64,000 nt of DNA from an uncultured Bacteroidaceae bacterium (GTDB taxonomy: Bacteria; Bacteroidota; Bacteroidia; Bacteroidales; Bacteroidaceae), in contig CAJOCU010000004.1 of assembly GCA_905233765.1 (NCBI GenBank), positions 62,001 through 126,000 of the forward strand, given 5' to 3'. Below are positions 27,994-39,305 of the stretch, piece after piece (positions within the stretch are counted from its first letter, which is position 1; every line of letters starts with the position of its first letter). The notes beneath the pieces are model-generated. The model was not told where the DNA came from and did not search any database. It saw nothing but the letters and a program-made list of their open reading frames with translations. The position numbers were made by a program, and so were the translations under genes.

Positions 27994-29937
27994 ATGAGCT
28001 ATTTACAGTTTGACAAGACCTTGATGACCAATCTGGAGGAAGCTCTGAAGAAAGAGGTATTACGTAGCAACCGCTCCGGCGCATATTCATGTTCGACCAT
28101 CCTCGACTGTAATACGCGCAAGTACCATGGTATGCTCGTTGTACCTGTGCCTGAGTTGGACGATGAGAACCATGTGTTGCTCTCATCGCTCGACTGCACC
28201 GTCATCCAACATGGCGCAGAATTCAATCTCGGCCTCCACAAGTATCAAGGTGACAACTACAGTCCACGCGGCCACAAATACATCCGCGAGTACGACTGTC
28301 AACAAGTCCCGACAACTCTCTACCGCGTTGGCGGCGTTATTCTGAAGCGCGAACTGATGTTCCAACACTTCGAAGACCGTGTACTCATTCGCTACACACT
28401 CGTTGAAGCCCACAGCAAGACAACGTTGCGCTTGCAGCCTTGGCTAGCCTTCCGTAGTGTTCGTGAATTCACACATGAGAACCCACGCGCGAACCGTGAC
28501 TATCAAGAGGTGAAAAACGGTATAAAAACCTGCATGTATCCAGGCTATCCCGATTTGTATATGCAACTGAATAAGAAGTCGGAATGGGTGTTTAAGCCAG
28601 ACTGGTACCGCGGTGTTGATTACCCGAAGGAAACAGAACGCGGTTATGCTTCCAACGAAGACCTCTATGTGCCCGGTTACTTTGAGTTCGACATCAAGAA
28701 GGGCGAAAGCGTGGTCTTTGCGGCCGGCACCAAAGAGTGCAACCCCGCAAAACTGAAAGAACTGGCAGACTACGAAGTGAACATCCGCACCCCGCGCGAC
28801 AACTTCTATCACTGCCTCGTCAACAGTGCCCATCAGTTCTTCAACTATCGCGATGGAGAGACCTACCTGTTGGCTGGTTACCCATGGTTTAAATGTCGTG
28901 CTCGAGACTTGTTCGTATCCTTGCCCGGATTAACGCTGACCAATAACGAGATTGACCATTTCGAGCGCACCATGGCAACTGCGGAAAAGGGTATCCGCGA
29001 ATTTATGGTCGGCAAGCCTCTGAGTGTACGCATCTATGAGATTGAGCATCCTGATATCCTGTTATGGGCTGTTTGGTGTATTCAGCAGTACTGCAAGTTC
29101 GTGGGAATGGAGAAAGGCATCCAAAAGTACGGGCAACTGCTGCGCGACATCATGAACTGGCTCATCGCCGGCAAGCATCCCAACCTCTATGTTCATGAGA
29201 ACGGCCTCGTCTATGCCAACGGACGCGATAAAGCCATCACATGGATGAACAGCAGCCAGAATGGACAACCCATTGTTCCGCGTTCGGGCTATATCGTAGA
29301 GTTCAATGCCCTCTGGTACAACGCTCTGATGTTCAGTGCCAATGTCTGTCGCACGATGAACGATGCAGCCGAGGCCGAGTCACTGGAGAAACTGGCCGTC
29401 AAGGCACAAGAGAGTTTCATCGACACGTTCCTCAACGACTACGGCTACTTGCTCGACTACGTCGATGGCACAATGATCGACTGGAGCGTTCGTCCAAACA
29501 TGATCTTCACCTGCGCCTTCGACTACTCACCGCTGAATGCAAAGCAAAAGAAAGGCGTGCTTGACATGTGCACCAAGGAGCTGCTCACCCCGAAGGGTCT
29601 CCGCACGCTCTCGCCGAAGAGCGGTGGCTACAACCCTATGTATGTGGGTCCGCAGATCCAGCGCGACTACGCTTACCACCAGGGCACCGCTTGGCCTTGG
29701 CTCGCCGGTTTTTATCTCGAGGCTTGCCTGAAGGTGTTCGGCTACTCACGCGTGAGCTTTGTGGAACGCCAGCTCGTGGGCTACGAAGAGGAACTCTTCT
29801 ACCACTGCATCGGCACACTGCCCGAAGTCTTCGACGGCAACCCGCCCTTCCACGGACGTGGCGCTATGAGCTTCGCCATGAATGTGGCAGAGATCATGCG
29901 CGTAGTGAAACTTCTCGATAAATATATTATGGATTAA
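27994..29937 (+). CDS. Glycogen debranching enzyme (amylo-alpha-1,6-glucosidase type)
   Basis: NRSGAYSCSTILDCNTRKYHGMLV; YLLAGYPWFKCRARDLFVSLPGL; YVGPQIQRDYAYHQGTAWPWL. Confidence 0.93.
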   Translation: MSYLQFDKTLMTNLEEALKKEVLRSNRSGAYSCSTILDCNTRKYHGMLVVPVPELDDENHVLLSSLDCTVIQHGAEFNLGLHKYQGDNYSPRGHKYIREYDCQQVPTTLYRVGGVILKRELMFQHFEDRVLIRYTLVEAHSKTTLRLQPWLAFRSVREFTHENPRANRDYQEVKNGIKTCMYPGYPDLYMQLNKKSEWVFKPDWYRGVDYPKETERGYASNEDLYVPGYFEFDIKKGESVVFAAGTKECNPAKLKELADYEVNIRTPRDNFYHCLVNSAHQFFNYRDGETYLLAGYPWFKCRARDLFVSLPGLTLTNNEIDHFERTMATAEKGIREFMVGKPLSVRIYEIEHPDILLWAVWCIQQYCKFVGMEKGIQKYGQLLRDIMNWLIAGKHPNLYVHENGLVYANGRDKAITWMNSSQNGQPIVPRSGYIVEFNALWYNALMFSANVCRTMNDAAEAESLEKLAVKAQESFIDTFLNDYGYLLDYVDGTMIDWSVRPNMIFTCAFDYSPLNAKQKKGVLDMCTKELLTPKGLRTLSPKSGGYNPMYVGPQIQRDYAYHQGTAWPWLAGFYLEACLKVFGYSRVSFVERQLVGYEEELFYHCIGTLPEVFDGNPPFHGRGAMSFAMNVAEIMRVVKLLDKYIMD

Positions 29938-29955
29938 AGAAAGGAGGAAACAACT

Positions 29956-31230
29956 ATGAAAGTGTTAATGTTCGGATGGGAGTATCCTCCTCATGTGTTC
30001 GGTGGACTCGCCACCGCTAACTACGGTATCACTCACGGCCTGAAGGCTCTCGGCGATATGGAGACGCTGCTGTGTCTGCCACGTCCCTTCGGCGACGAAG
30101 AACAGGATGCCTGCAAGATTATCGGCATGAACTCTGTGCCCATCGCATGGCGCGACGTCAACTATGACTACGTCAAGCAGCGCATCGGCAACATCATGAA
30201 CCCCGATGACTACTACCGCTACCGTGAGCACATTTATGCAGACTTCAACTACATGCATGTCAACGACTTGGGTTGCATGGAGTTCGCTGGCGGCTATCCT
30301 GGCAACCTGACCGAGGAAATCAACAACTACTCAATCATCGCTGGCGTGGTGGCTCGCGCTGAAGAGTTCGACATCATCCACGCTCACGACTGGCTCACCT
30401 ACCCCGCTGGCATCCACGCCAAGCAGGTGTCGGGTAAGCCTCTGGTCATCCACGTGCACGCCACCGACTTCGACCGCTCTCGCGGCAACGTGAATCCCAC
30501 GGTCTATGGCATTGAGCGCAACGGCATGGACAATGCCGACTGCATCATGTGCGTGTCGGAGCTGACACGTCAGACGGTCATTAACCACTACGGCCAGGAT
30601 CCGGCCAAGTGCTTCGCCATGCACAATGCCGTATATCCATTGGCGCCTGAGCTTCAAGAGATTGTTGATCAGCGTCTGCCTTACAAGGATCGCAAGGAGA
30701 AGGTCATCACCTTCCTCGGCCGCATCACCATGCAGAAAGGTCCTGAGTACTTCATCGAAGCCGCCAAGCGCGTGCTGGAGCGCACACAAAACGTTCGCTT
30801 CTGCTTTGCCGGTTCGGGCGACATGATGAATGCGATGATTGACATGGCGGCCGCTTATGGTATTGCAGACCGCTGCCACTTCCCCGGCTTCATGAAGGGC
30901 AAGCAGGTCTTCGAGATTTTCCGCGATTCGGATGTCTATGTGATGCCGTCTGTCTCTGAGCCCTTCGGCATCAGTCCTTTGGAGGCTATGCAGAGCGGTG
31001 TGCCCAGCATCATCTCCAAACAGAGCGGCTGCGCTGAAATCCTGGACAAATGTATCAAGACAGACTACTGGGACATCGATGCGATGGCAGATGCGATGTA
31101 CTCCCTCTGCACCAACGACGCCTTGCACGAGTACCTGCAAGTCGAAGGAAAGAGGGAAGTCGATGGCATCACCTGGGAAAAGGTCGGCCAGCGCATCCGC
31201 AAACTCTATGATCAGTGCCTGCAAAAGTAA
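29956..31230 (+). CDS. Glycosyltransferase family 4 (glycogen-synthase-like)
   Basis: MFGWEYPPHVFGGL; ITFLGRITMQKGPEYFIEAAK; PSVSEPFGISPLEAMQSGVPSI. Confidence 0.92.
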   Translation: MKVLMFGWEYPPHVFGGLATANYGITHGLKALGDMETLLCLPRPFGDEEQDACKIIGMNSVPIAWRDVNYDYVKQRIGNIMNPDDYYRYREHIYADFNYMHVNDLGCMEFAGGYPGNLTEEINNYSIIAGVVARAEEFDIIHAHDWLTYPAGIHAKQVSGKPLVIHVHATDFDRSRGNVNPTVYGIERNGMDNADCIMCVSELTRQTVINHYGQDPAKCFAMHNAVYPLAPELQEIVDQRLPYKDRKEKVITFLGRITMQKGPEYFIEAAKRVLERTQNVRFCFAGSGDMMNAMIDMAAAYGIADRCHFPGFMKGKQVFEIFRDSDVYVMPSVSEPFGISPLEAMQSGVPSIISKQSGCAEILDKCIKTDYWDIDAMADAMYSLCTNDALHEYLQVEGKREVDGITWEKVGQRIRKLYDQCLQK

Positions 31231-31265
31231 CCACATTAAATGTTAAACTTTAAACATTAAACTAT

Positions 31266-32678
31266 ATGAAGACCATCTGTCTTTATTTTGAGATCCACCA
31301 AAACGTACATCTCAAGCGCTATCGTTTCTTTGAGATTGGTAAGGATCACTACTATTTCGACGATTACGAGAACGAACGTGGCATCACAGAAACCGCCGAA
31401 CGTTCTTATATCCCAGCCCTCAAGACCTTCCTGGAGATGGCTAAGCTCTACGGCAAAGCCTTCAAGGTGGCTTTCTCCATCAGCGGTTGTGCGCTGGAAC
31501 TGCTGGAGCAATACGCTCCCGAAGTCATCGAGCTGCTACAAGAGCTCAATGAGACTGGCTGCGTAGAATTCCTGGCCGAACCTTACAGCCACGGTCTAAG
31601 CTCCTTGGCCAACGAGGACGTCTTCCGTGACGAAGTAGGCCGTCAGGCTAAGAAGATGAAGGAACTCTTCGGCAAGAAACCCAGCGTGCTGCGCAACAGC
31701 TCGCTCATCTACAGCGACGACATCGGCGGTCTCGTGGCTTCCATGGGTTACAAGGGTATGATTGCTGAAGGTGCCAAGCACATCTTGGGTTGGAAGAGCC
31801 CCCACTTCCTCTACCACTGTGCTCAGAACCCCAACCTGAAGTTGCTGCTGCGCGACTACAAGCTCAGTGACGACATCAGCCTGCGATTCAACGACTCTTC
31901 ATGGAACGAATACCCGCTCTTCGCCGACACCTATATTGACTGGATTGCCCAGCTTCCCGAAGAGGAGAAGGTCATCAACATCTTCATGGAGCTCTGTGCC
32001 CTTGGCATCTACCAGCCCCTCAGCAGCAACATCCTGGAGTTCATCAAGGCCTTGCCCGCTGTAGCCAAGGAACGCGGCATCACCTTCGCAACGCCCAGCG
32101 AGATTATCGCCAAGAGCAAGAGTGTGGCTCCGATGGAAGTGGCTTACCCCATGAGTTGGAACGATGAAGAGCGCGACACCAGCTGCTGGCTCGGTAATGT
32201 GATGCAGCGCGAGGCTTTCAACAAGCTCTACAGCGTGGCAGAGCGCGTGCTCATCTGCAAGGACCGTCGCATCACGCAGGACTGGGATCGCATCCAGGCT
32301 TCGAACAACTTCCGCTTCATGACCACCAAGAATATGGGCGTAGGTTTCTATCGCGGCATCTATGACTCGCCCTACGATGCATTCACGAACTACATGAACA
32401 TCCTCGGCGACTTCATCAACCGCGTCAATGCCCTCTATCCGCTGGACATCGAGAACGACGAGTTGAATGCCCTGCTCACCACCATCCGCAACCAGGCTGA
32501 TGAGATCACGGTGAAGGATGCTGAAATAGCCCGTCTGCAGGCTCGTTTGTCCAAGTTCGAACCTGTGGAGGCTCCGGCCAAGAAGGCTGCGGCTCCGAAG
32601 AAGGAAGCACCGGTCAAGAAGGAAGCTCCTGCAAAGAAGGCTGCAGCTCCAAAGAAGAAAGCGCCTGCTAAGAAGTAA
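31266..32678 (+). CDS. Glycoside hydrolase family 57 alpha-amylase with Lys/Ala/Pro-rich tail
   Basis: MKTICLYFEIHQNVHLKRYRF; EFLAEPYSHGLSSLA; tail APAKKAAAPKKEAPVKKEAPAKKAAAPKKKAPAKK. Confidence 0.92.
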   Translation: MKTICLYFEIHQNVHLKRYRFFEIGKDHYYFDDYENERGITETAERSYIPALKTFLEMAKLYGKAFKVAFSISGCALELLEQYAPEVIELLQELNETGCVEFLAEPYSHGLSSLANEDVFRDEVGRQAKKMKELFGKKPSVLRNSSLIYSDDIGGLVASMGYKGMIAEGAKHILGWKSPHFLYHCAQNPNLKLLLRDYKLSDDISLRFNDSSWNEYPLFADTYIDWIAQLPEEEKVINIFMELCALGIYQPLSSNILEFIKALPAVAKERGITFATPSEIIAKSKSVAPMEVAYPMSWNDEERDTSCWLGNVMQREAFNKLYSVAERVLICKDRRITQDWDRIQASNNFRFMTTKNMGVGFYRGIYDSPYDAFTNYMNILGDFINRVNALYPLDIENDELNALLTTIRNQADEITVKDAEIARLQARLSKFEPVEAPAKKAAAPKKEAPVKKEAPAKKAAAPKKKAPAKK

Positions 32679-32684
32679 GGCAAT

Positions 32685-32721
32685 AAAAAAATGGGGTAAC
32701 AATTCGTTACCCCATTTTTTT
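32685..32721 (+). terminator. Hairpin AAAAAAATGGGGTAAC-aattc-GTTACCCCATTTTTTT
   Basis: Perfect inverted repeat with flanking A/T tracts between convergent genes. Confidence 0.88.
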
Positions 32722-32732
32722 GTGTCCGTATC

Positions 32733-34220
32733 CTATTTCTTAAAGGTGCTGTAAATCACCTGCATTTTCTGTGCTTGAGTTCCTCCGACAATGCGCGCGC
32801 TGCAAAGAGAGAAGTCATTTTGCACACTAGTGAGAATGTTCGATGAGTTAACAGTTGTCACAACCGGAACAAGAACAACGCGATTCCAATCGGCATAAGT
32901 CGCATCATATTGATCCGAAGTGAGACCGTCACGCTGCATAATGCTCTGTTTCTCGTGGTACAGAGATGAGACAAGACGATTGATGTTTTCAAAGGTGTAC
33001 GTGTTTGCAGTGGCATCAAAAGAGGAGACAAAAGAAGTGATGCCATCAGCCACCTCACGTTGCTCAAAAAAGGCAGTCCGAGATGAACAGCGAACCATTA
33101 ACAATGAAGTCGGAGTATCGAAGAGGGTACTTGAGCCTTCAGAATTCAGACGTGTCAAAACTATACGTGCACGACTAATACTATCAGTTTCGTGTCCTTG
33201 ATAGATATCATCAATAGGGAGCGTAAGTTCCGTTCCGATACCTGCCGGAGATGTTAAATAGGTATATGGATGCAGAGGATTGCCCTGAGCATCATTGATG
33301 GATGACATCAAAGCCGCGACGCCTCTATTCTCAATACGCGTGCTCTGTATAACCTCTGGTGTGGCAGAAAAACGAGCAACACCCTCAAGAACCTCATCAT
33401 TGGCATCCTTATATTGAAAATAGATATTTAACACGCATACATCTATGACAAGCATTGTACCATTTCCACTCTTCAGCTTGAAATAATAGCCGGGAAAAAC
33501 ATGATGGATGAATTGGTAGGAGTCAGCAAAATACTCAGGATGGTCCACCACCATCTGCAAAATTCGTTGCCCTTCAGAAGCATTAAGAGGAATGTGAACA
33601 TTGGCGGTATAATCATCAGAAGTCCTTAGATCTTCACTTACAGTTTGATCTTCAGCAGTAAAAGTTTTTTCCACTACAGGTGTAGGACGCTGAGGATTCA
33701 CAAATGTAGATAAATCGAGATCTGTATAGTATGTCTTTTCCTCGCTAATCACATTATCCTTATCTAGCTCAAAAACCTGCATTTTCATTGGATTAGCGCC
33801 ATCACCTTTGTAAGTATTGAAGTAGAGACGGAGTTCCGCTCCCTTGCAGGCAACCGTACCATCACTATTCTTGACAATATTTTCAGGGAGCGTATAACCC
33901 TCTAATGTGTGGAATTGCGCCAAGAACTCTGCACTAACATCAATATCTGTATCGTCATCATGCATTCGACCGAAGTAGCTCTTATTACTATTGGCAACCA
34001 CGGCTCCAAGCTCAACGGAACGGGTTGAATATTCAAAAGTTTGCACGGATGAACTTATAACATCCGTATCAGAAGGGATTCCTATAGAGCCTGTGTCATC
34101 TGCACAACTGGCGCACAGCAACAAAGCAAACAGCCCTATACAGGCATATCTTATATTCATGAGAGAAAGAGAGGTATTACGAATCATCAATATCTTTTTG
34201 AAAACAATTTCGTGAATCAC
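32733..34220 (-). CDS. DUF4270 family lipoprotein
   Basis: ALLLCASCADDTGSIGI; DTDVISSSVQTFEYSTRSV. Confidence 0.82.
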   Translation of the reverse strand: MIHEIVFKKILMIRNTSLSLMNIRYACIGLFALLLCASCADDTGSIGIPSDTDVISSSVQTFEYSTRSVELGAVVANSNKSYFGRMHDDDTDIDVSAEFLAQFHTLEGYTLPENIVKNSDGTVACKGAELRLYFNTYKGDGANPMKMQVFELDKDNVISEEKTYYTDLDLSTFVNPQRPTPVVEKTFTAEDQTVSEDLRTSDDYTANVHIPLNASEGQRILQMVVDHPEYFADSYQFIHHVFPGYYFKLKSGNGTMLVIDVCVLNIYFQYKDANDEVLEGVARFSATPEVIQSTRIENRGVAALMSSINDAQGNPLHPYTYLTSPAGIGTELTLPIDDIYQGHETDSISRARIVLTRLNSEGSSTLFDTPTSLLMVRCSSRTAFFEQREVADGITSFVSSFDATANTYTFENINRLVSSLYHEKQSIMQRDGLTSDQYDATYADWNRVVLVPVVTTVNSSNILTSVQNDFSLCSARIVGGTQAQKMQVIYSTFKK

Positions 34221-35062
34221 AAATCGGTTTCTTCGAACTGCTTGCCCTCACTCCAAACACTATCAAAGAAATCCACCAAGTGTTCTGAAGCCTGTCCATC
34301 ACTGACATCGAAGGGGCCCTCCACTGGTATGCCCAACTCATGAGCATAGTCTATCAATTCCTCATTCACACATGAAGGCGTCAACAAAAGTCCGTCACTA
34401 TAGCGAAGAGCCAGCTTGTAGAGGTCTAACTGCGTACGAAGTGGGGGTAAAGAGGCAAGAAACTTCTCGGTAATACCTTTAAACTGCAGATTTGCGAGGA
34501 ACTGGTTCGTTAGTGGCAACTTAAGTTCATCGCCCGCAGGTGTGAAAATAATACGGCTATCCCGAAATGAAGGTTCTTCCTTAAAAGCGGTCTTGATATA
34601 AAGAGGCGTTACAGCTGATATCCATCCCTGGCAATGAATAATGTCCGGAACCCATCGCAGTTTTTTTACCGTCTCCAAAACACCACGAGCATAAAAGATG
34701 GCGCGTTCACCATTATCCGGATACTCCAATCCTTGCTCGTCATAGGCTTCCAGACGTTTCATGAAGTAATCGTCATTGTCTATAAAGTAAACCTGCATCC
34801 GCGCAGAAGGGATTGATGCGACCTTAATGATCAACAAATGATCGGTCTCATCAATAATCAAATTCATTCCAGAGAGTCTTATGACTTCATGCAATTGACT
34901 CCGGCGCTCATTGATTCCACCCCATTTGGGCATAAAAACACGTATCTCGCGACCTTTCTCTTGAACGAACTGAGGCAATTTACGGCCCAATAGCGACACC
35001 TCCGAATCTGGAAGATATGGCATAATTTCTTGTGTGATAAACAAGACCTTTTTTGACTTCAT
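34217..35062 (-). CDS. Glycogen/starch synthase, GT5 catalytic (N-terminal) domain only
   Basis: KKVLFITQEIMPYLPDSEVSLLGRKLPQFVQEKGREIRVFMPKWGGINERR; DIIHCQGWISAVTPLYIK. Confidence 0.85.
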   Translation of the reverse strand: MKSKKVLFITQEIMPYLPDSEVSLLGRKLPQFVQEKGREIRVFMPKWGGINERRSQLHEVIRLSGMNLIIDETDHLLIIKVASIPSARMQVYFIDNDDYFMKRLEAYDEQGLEYPDNGERAIFYARGVLETVKKLRWVPDIIHCQGWISAVTPLYIKTAFKEEPSFRDSRIIFTPAGDELKLPLTNQFLANLQFKGITEKFLASLPPLRTQLDLYKLALRYSDGLLLTPSCVNEELIDYAHELGIPVEGPFDVSDGQASEHLVDFFDSVWSEGKQFEETDL

Positions 35063-35222
35063 AATACGCCAAATAATGATTTTCCGAGTGCAAAGATATA
35101 TAAAAAAACTCGGATATTTGCAATTTTTATCGTAGGAAAGTCAGATAAACATGCTTTTTTTGCATTTTATTGGCTTTTTTCCTTCTCCATTTGGCTTTTT
35201 ATATGTTATTTTGCACCCTGAA

Positions 35223-36068
35223 ATGAAAACAATCAACACAATCAAAGAACTCCAAACCGTGTTGTCTGGAGCTCGTGCCGATGGAAAGACCATTGGCCTT
35301 GTGCCAACAATGGGGGCACTTCACGCCGGACATGCATCCCTCGTGCGCCGTTCCGTGGCAGAAAACGACATTACCGTTGTCAGCATATTTCTAAACCCAA
35401 CTCAGTTTAATGATCCTCGTGATCTAGAGCGTTATCCTCGCACGATGGAATCCGACTGCGCCCTGCTCACTGAGTGCGGTGCCCAAATAGCCTTTGCCCC
35501 GAGCGTGGCTGAGATGTATCCAGAGCCTGATAACCGGCGCTTTTCATACCCTCCGACTGACGCCGTTATGGAGGGGGCCATGCGACCCGGGCACTTCAAC
35601 GGTGTATGTCAAATTGTTTCGAAGTTATTCTCCATCGTAGAACCTGACCGCGCTTATTTTGGCGAGAAGGACTTCCAGCAAATTGCCGTTATTCGCTGCA
35701 TGGTTGCCGACCTCGGCTTCAAGCTGGAGATTGTCCCCTGCCCCGTCATCCGTGAGGCCGACGGCTTGGCGATGTCCAGCCGCAACACGCTCCTGGCTCC
35801 CAACGAGCGCGCCATCGCGCCCCTGATTTATGCGGCTCTCTTTTCCAGCCTTGATTTCGCGCACATGCACAGCGTTGCCCAGACTCGCGAGTATGTAGAA
35901 GCCCGCATTAATGGAGTACAGGGCCTGCACGTGGAATATTTCTCCATTGTGGATGCCAACACCCTCGCAGAAGTCGAAGATTGGACAGACGCAGCTGACA
36001 TCGTAGGCTGCATTACAGTCTATTGTGGACAAAAACCGATCCGTCTCATTGACCACATTCATTATTGA
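35223..36068 (+). CDS. panC: Pantothenate synthetase
   Basis: GLVPTMGALHAGHASLVRRSV; FLNPTQFNDPRDLERYPRT; FGEKDFQQIAVI; likely start MKTINTIKEL. Confidence 0.96.
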   Translation: MKTINTIKELQTVLSGARADGKTIGLVPTMGALHAGHASLVRRSVAENDITVVSIFLNPTQFNDPRDLERYPRTMESDCALLTECGAQIAFAPSVAEMYPEPDNRRFSYPPTDAVMEGAMRPGHFNGVCQIVSKLFSIVEPDRAYFGEKDFQQIAVIRCMVADLGFKLEIVPCPVIREADGLAMSSRNTLLAPNERAIAPLIYAALFSSLDFAHMHSVAQTREYVEARINGVQGLHVEYFSIVDANTLAEVEDWTDAADIVGCITVYCGQKPIRLIDHIHY

Positions 36069-36071
36069 GTT

Positions 36072-36425
36072 ATGCTCGTAGAAGTCTTAAAAAGCAAAAT
36101 CCACTGCGCCACTGTCACAGAGGCTAATCTTCATTATATGGGTAGCATAACCATCGATGAGGCCCTCATGGAAGCGGCTGGTCTTATCGCTGGCGAGCGC
36201 GTGTATATCGTCAACAACATGAACGGAGAGCGCTTCGACACCTATATAATAAAAGGGCCTCGGAACAGCGGTTGTATCTGCCTTAACGGCGCCGCGGCCC
36301 GAAAAGTACAAGTAGGCGACGTCGTCATTATTATGGCCTACGCCCAAATGGATTTCGAAGAAGCGAAGACCTTTACCCCAAAAGTTATCTTCCCGGGAAC
36401 GGACAACACCCTTACACTTTCCTAA
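36072..36425 (+). CDS. panD: Aspartate 1-decarboxylase
   Basis: [45 protein letters not shown]. Confidence 0.96.
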   Translation: MLVEVLKSKIHCATVTEANLHYMGSITIDEALMEAAGLIAGERVYIVNNMNGERFDTYIIKGPRNSGCICLNGAAARKVQVGDVVIIMAYAQMDFEEAKTFTPKVIFPGTDNTLTLS

Positions 36426-37878
36426 CAGGATCGCAAGTTAGTCCACAGCCTAACTTTTTAAATATTTTCCTATCTACTTCGCCAAGCATCACCGTAGCAT
36501 GTACTTGGCACCCGTCCAATTGTGGAAGGGAGTCTAGAGCGCGACGACAATTCTCATCGTGTTGCGAGAGGACAGCTAAGGCGATTAGCACTTCGTCGGT
36601 ATGCAAACGTGGATTGTTGCCATGCAACATCGATGTTTTCATGCGTTGGATAGGCACAATCATATCCTGTGGAATCAATTTTAGCGCATGATCAATGCCT
36701 GCCAAATACTTTGTCGCATTCAGCAGCAATGCTGCACAAGGGCCTAACAGATCACTTGTGTCTGCTGTAATAATGGTTCCATCCTCCAGTTCAATAGCCG
36801 CCGAAGGATTTCCAGATTGCAAGCGTCGTTCATAGGCCGCAACCGTCGTAGGTCGATTGGCTGTCGTGAGCTTCATTTGCTTCATCAATAGCGCAATCTT
36901 ATTCACCTCCTCATTGCCCTTCCTTCCGTCCAGCATCTCACCCAAGGCTGCATAATATCGGCGAATAATCTCTTGTTTGGAAGCTTCTGAGCAGACCTCA
37001 TCGTCCGAGATGCAAAAGCCCGCCATATTCACACCCATATCCGTTGGCGACTTATACGGGCTCTCACCATAAATGCTTTCAAAAATCGCATTCAAAACAG
37101 GGAATATTTCTATGTCGCGATTATAATTGACAGTCGTCTTGCCATAGGCCTCAAGATGGAAATGGTCGATCATATTGACATCGTTGAGATCTGCCGTGGC
37201 AGCCTCGTAAGCGACATTGACAGGATGTTTTAGAGGTATCGACCATATGGGAAAGGTCTCAAACTTGGCATAACCGGCCTTCACTCCACGGCGGTTCTCG
37301 CCCCACAGTTGGCTCAGGCACACAGCCATCTTGCCACTGCCGGGGCCTGGCGCGGTCACCACCACTAGGGGGCGCGTGGTTTCGACGAAGTCATTCTTGC
37401 CGAAACCTTCGTCGGAATCGATGAGATCGACATTCGTGGGATAGCCCTCTATCAAATAATGGTAATAAACGCGCACACGCCCGAGGCGTTCCAGCTGTTC
37501 GCGGAAAGCAACAGCACTGGCCTGCCCATTGAAATGCGTGATGACAACGCTACTCACAAGCAACCCGCGGTCTGTAAACACATCACGAAGCCGCAACACA
37601 TCCTCGTTGTAGGTTATCCCCAAATCCCCGCGAACCTTATTACGCTCAATATCCTCAGCACTGATAACGATAATGATCTCTGCGTCATCTTTCAGCTGCA
37701 TCAACATCTTCAGCTTACTGTCGGGTTGAAATCCAGGGAGTACACGGCTGGCGTGGTAATCATCATAGAGCTTTCCGCCAAACTCCATGTAAAGCTTATC
37801 GCCAAACTGGGCGATACGATCCTTAATGTGCTCCGACTGTATGCGGAGGTATTTCTCATTATCAAAGCCGATCTTCAT
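36412..37878 (-). CDS. DUF1846 family protein
   Basis: [67 protein letters not shown]. Confidence 0.93.
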   Translation of the reverse strand: MKIGFDNEKYLRIQSEHIKDRIAQFGDKLYMEFGGKLYDDYHASRVLPGFQPDSKLKMLMQLKDDAEIIIVISAEDIERNKVRGDLGITYNEDVLRLRDVFTDRGLLVSSVVITHFNGQASAVAFREQLERLGRVRVYYHYLIEGYPTNVDLIDSDEGFGKNDFVETTRPLVVVTAPGPGSGKMAVCLSQLWGENRRGVKAGYAKFETFPIWSIPLKHPVNVAYEAATADLNDVNMIDHFHLEAYGKTTVNYNRDIEIFPVLNAIFESIYGESPYKSPTDMGVNMAGFCISDDEVCSEASKQEIIRRYYAALGEMLDGRKGNEEVNKIALLMKQMKLTTANRPTTVAAYERRLQSGNPSAAIELEDGTIITADTSDLLGPCAALLLNATKYLAGIDHALKLIPQDMIVPIQRMKTSMLHGNNPRLHTDEVLIALAVLSQHDENCRRALDSLPQLDGCQVHATVMLGEVDRKIFKKLGCGLTCDPVRKV

Positions 37879-38009
37879 ACAGCACAATTTTAGTCCGTAA
37901 ATAACTTTTACCTTTTTCGCTGCAAATGTAATGCTTTTCCATCATTTTTCAAAGAAAAAGAGGGCAAATCAATATACTTTGATGTAAAATCACGCTTCAC
38001 TCCAGAAAA

Positions 38010-38042
38010 CAACAAAAGGGTCGCTTCACAGCGGCCCTGTTG
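38010..38042. terminator. Hairpin GGGTCGCT-TCAC-AGCGGCCC flanked by CAACA/TGTTG
   Basis: aacaaaagggtcgcttcacagcggccctgttg. Confidence 0.5.
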
Positions 38043-38253
38043 CTTCAGTCTTTAGGTATTAGTCCGTTTAAGGTAAAAAGATTGTTTTCAGGATAACGGC
38101 AGCAAAGTTAAAGAGGTACGGCATAGGTTGTTCTTCAAATCTTATGTTATACAACATATTTTATGTCAAAAAATCCGTTTTTCTCTTGCCAAGGACCTCG
38201 AAGGGAGAAACAATCAGGCCTCTTTTGCTATCTCAACCTTACAAATCTGGCAA

Positions 38254-39132
38254 TTAGGTATCCTTCTCCATGCAATGAAAATCATAAATCTTCCCAATGG
38301 GATTTTTTTCGACAGAGCCGAATGTAAGTTTCTCTTTTCCAACCGCTTCTCTCAGGACACCTTCAAAAGCCCCTGCAACCCCTCCAACAAAACTCACAGA
38401 GAGGTCTGGGCGCTTATAAGCGCGTACATTACGATGGAAAAAACGGCGAAACTCTCTAACAAGAAATGCATGAACTTCACGGTCGTCCTGAACCCGTGAT
38501 ATATAGGGAACAAATGATGCTAGGAAACGATTGGCTTGAGGCTGACGATATACATGTTCAATAATATCCTCTGGTGTCAACTTATGATATTGTAAGAAGC
38601 TCATACATAACGAACGATGAAACTGTCGTTTGAGCACTTCTCCAACAAACAAGCGGCCTAACACAGCACCACTACCCTCATCGCCAAGGATCCAGCCTAA
38701 CGGCGAAACATTCTTGACAATTTTCTCGCCATTATAAAGGCATGAATTTGAGCCCGTACCCATGATGCATGCAATCCCTTCTGTACGTCCATACAACGCT
38801 CGTGCCGCACCGAGTAAATCACTCTCTACACAAACTTTTGCTTTTGGGAACACTTCCAGCAGGCACTGACGTACCACATTTGAATATGGTGCGATACAAC
38901 CAGCGCCATAGAAGAAAACAGCACTAACGCTCCGTCTAGTAAACCGTTTCTCCATAGTCATGGACAATTCAGCCTCCAAACTATTGGCCACAGCAGAGAT
39001 AACCCGACGAACCGTTTCCTCGTCGTCACGAACGGGATTAATACCAACGGTTTGCACGGAATGGGAAAGATGCTCGCTCAACTGAAGGCGCCATTCGGTC
39101 TTCGTAGATCCACTATCGACGATTAATTTCAT
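38254..39132 (-). CDS. BadF/BadG/BcrA/BcrD ATPase-family (N-acetylglucosamine kinase-like)
   Basis: LIVDSGSTKTEWRL; GIACIMGTGSNSCLYNGEKI; GWILGDEGSGAVLGR. Confidence 0.85.
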   Translation of the reverse strand: MKLIVDSGSTKTEWRLQLSEHLSHSVQTVGINPVRDDEETVRRVISAVANSLEAELSMTMEKRFTRRSVSAVFFYGAGCIAPYSNVVRQCLLEVFPKAKVCVESDLLGAARALYGRTEGIACIMGTGSNSCLYNGEKIVKNVSPLGWILGDEGSGAVLGRLFVGEVLKRQFHRSLCMSFLQYHKLTPEDIIEHVYRQPQANRFLASFVPYISRVQDDREVHAFLVREFRRFFHRNVRAYKRPDLSVSFVGGVAGAFEGVLREAVGKEKLTFGSVEKNPIGKIYDFHCMEKDT

Positions 39133-39305
39133 ATTCTATGTTCTTTCATTCTATTCTGCGACAAAAATAACAAAAAGATGCCAAAATCATCGTATAAAAC
39201 AACTATAATCTACACCTTATTCATAAAAAGAATACTTTTGCACGACAAAAATAGGTCTTTCCAGAAATTATATGTACCTTTGCATCCGATTTTCACATCA
39301 AAACA

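Noticed and set aside
30331-31236. 301-aa minus-strand ORF
   Set aside because: Antisense to the GT4 gene; shadow frame
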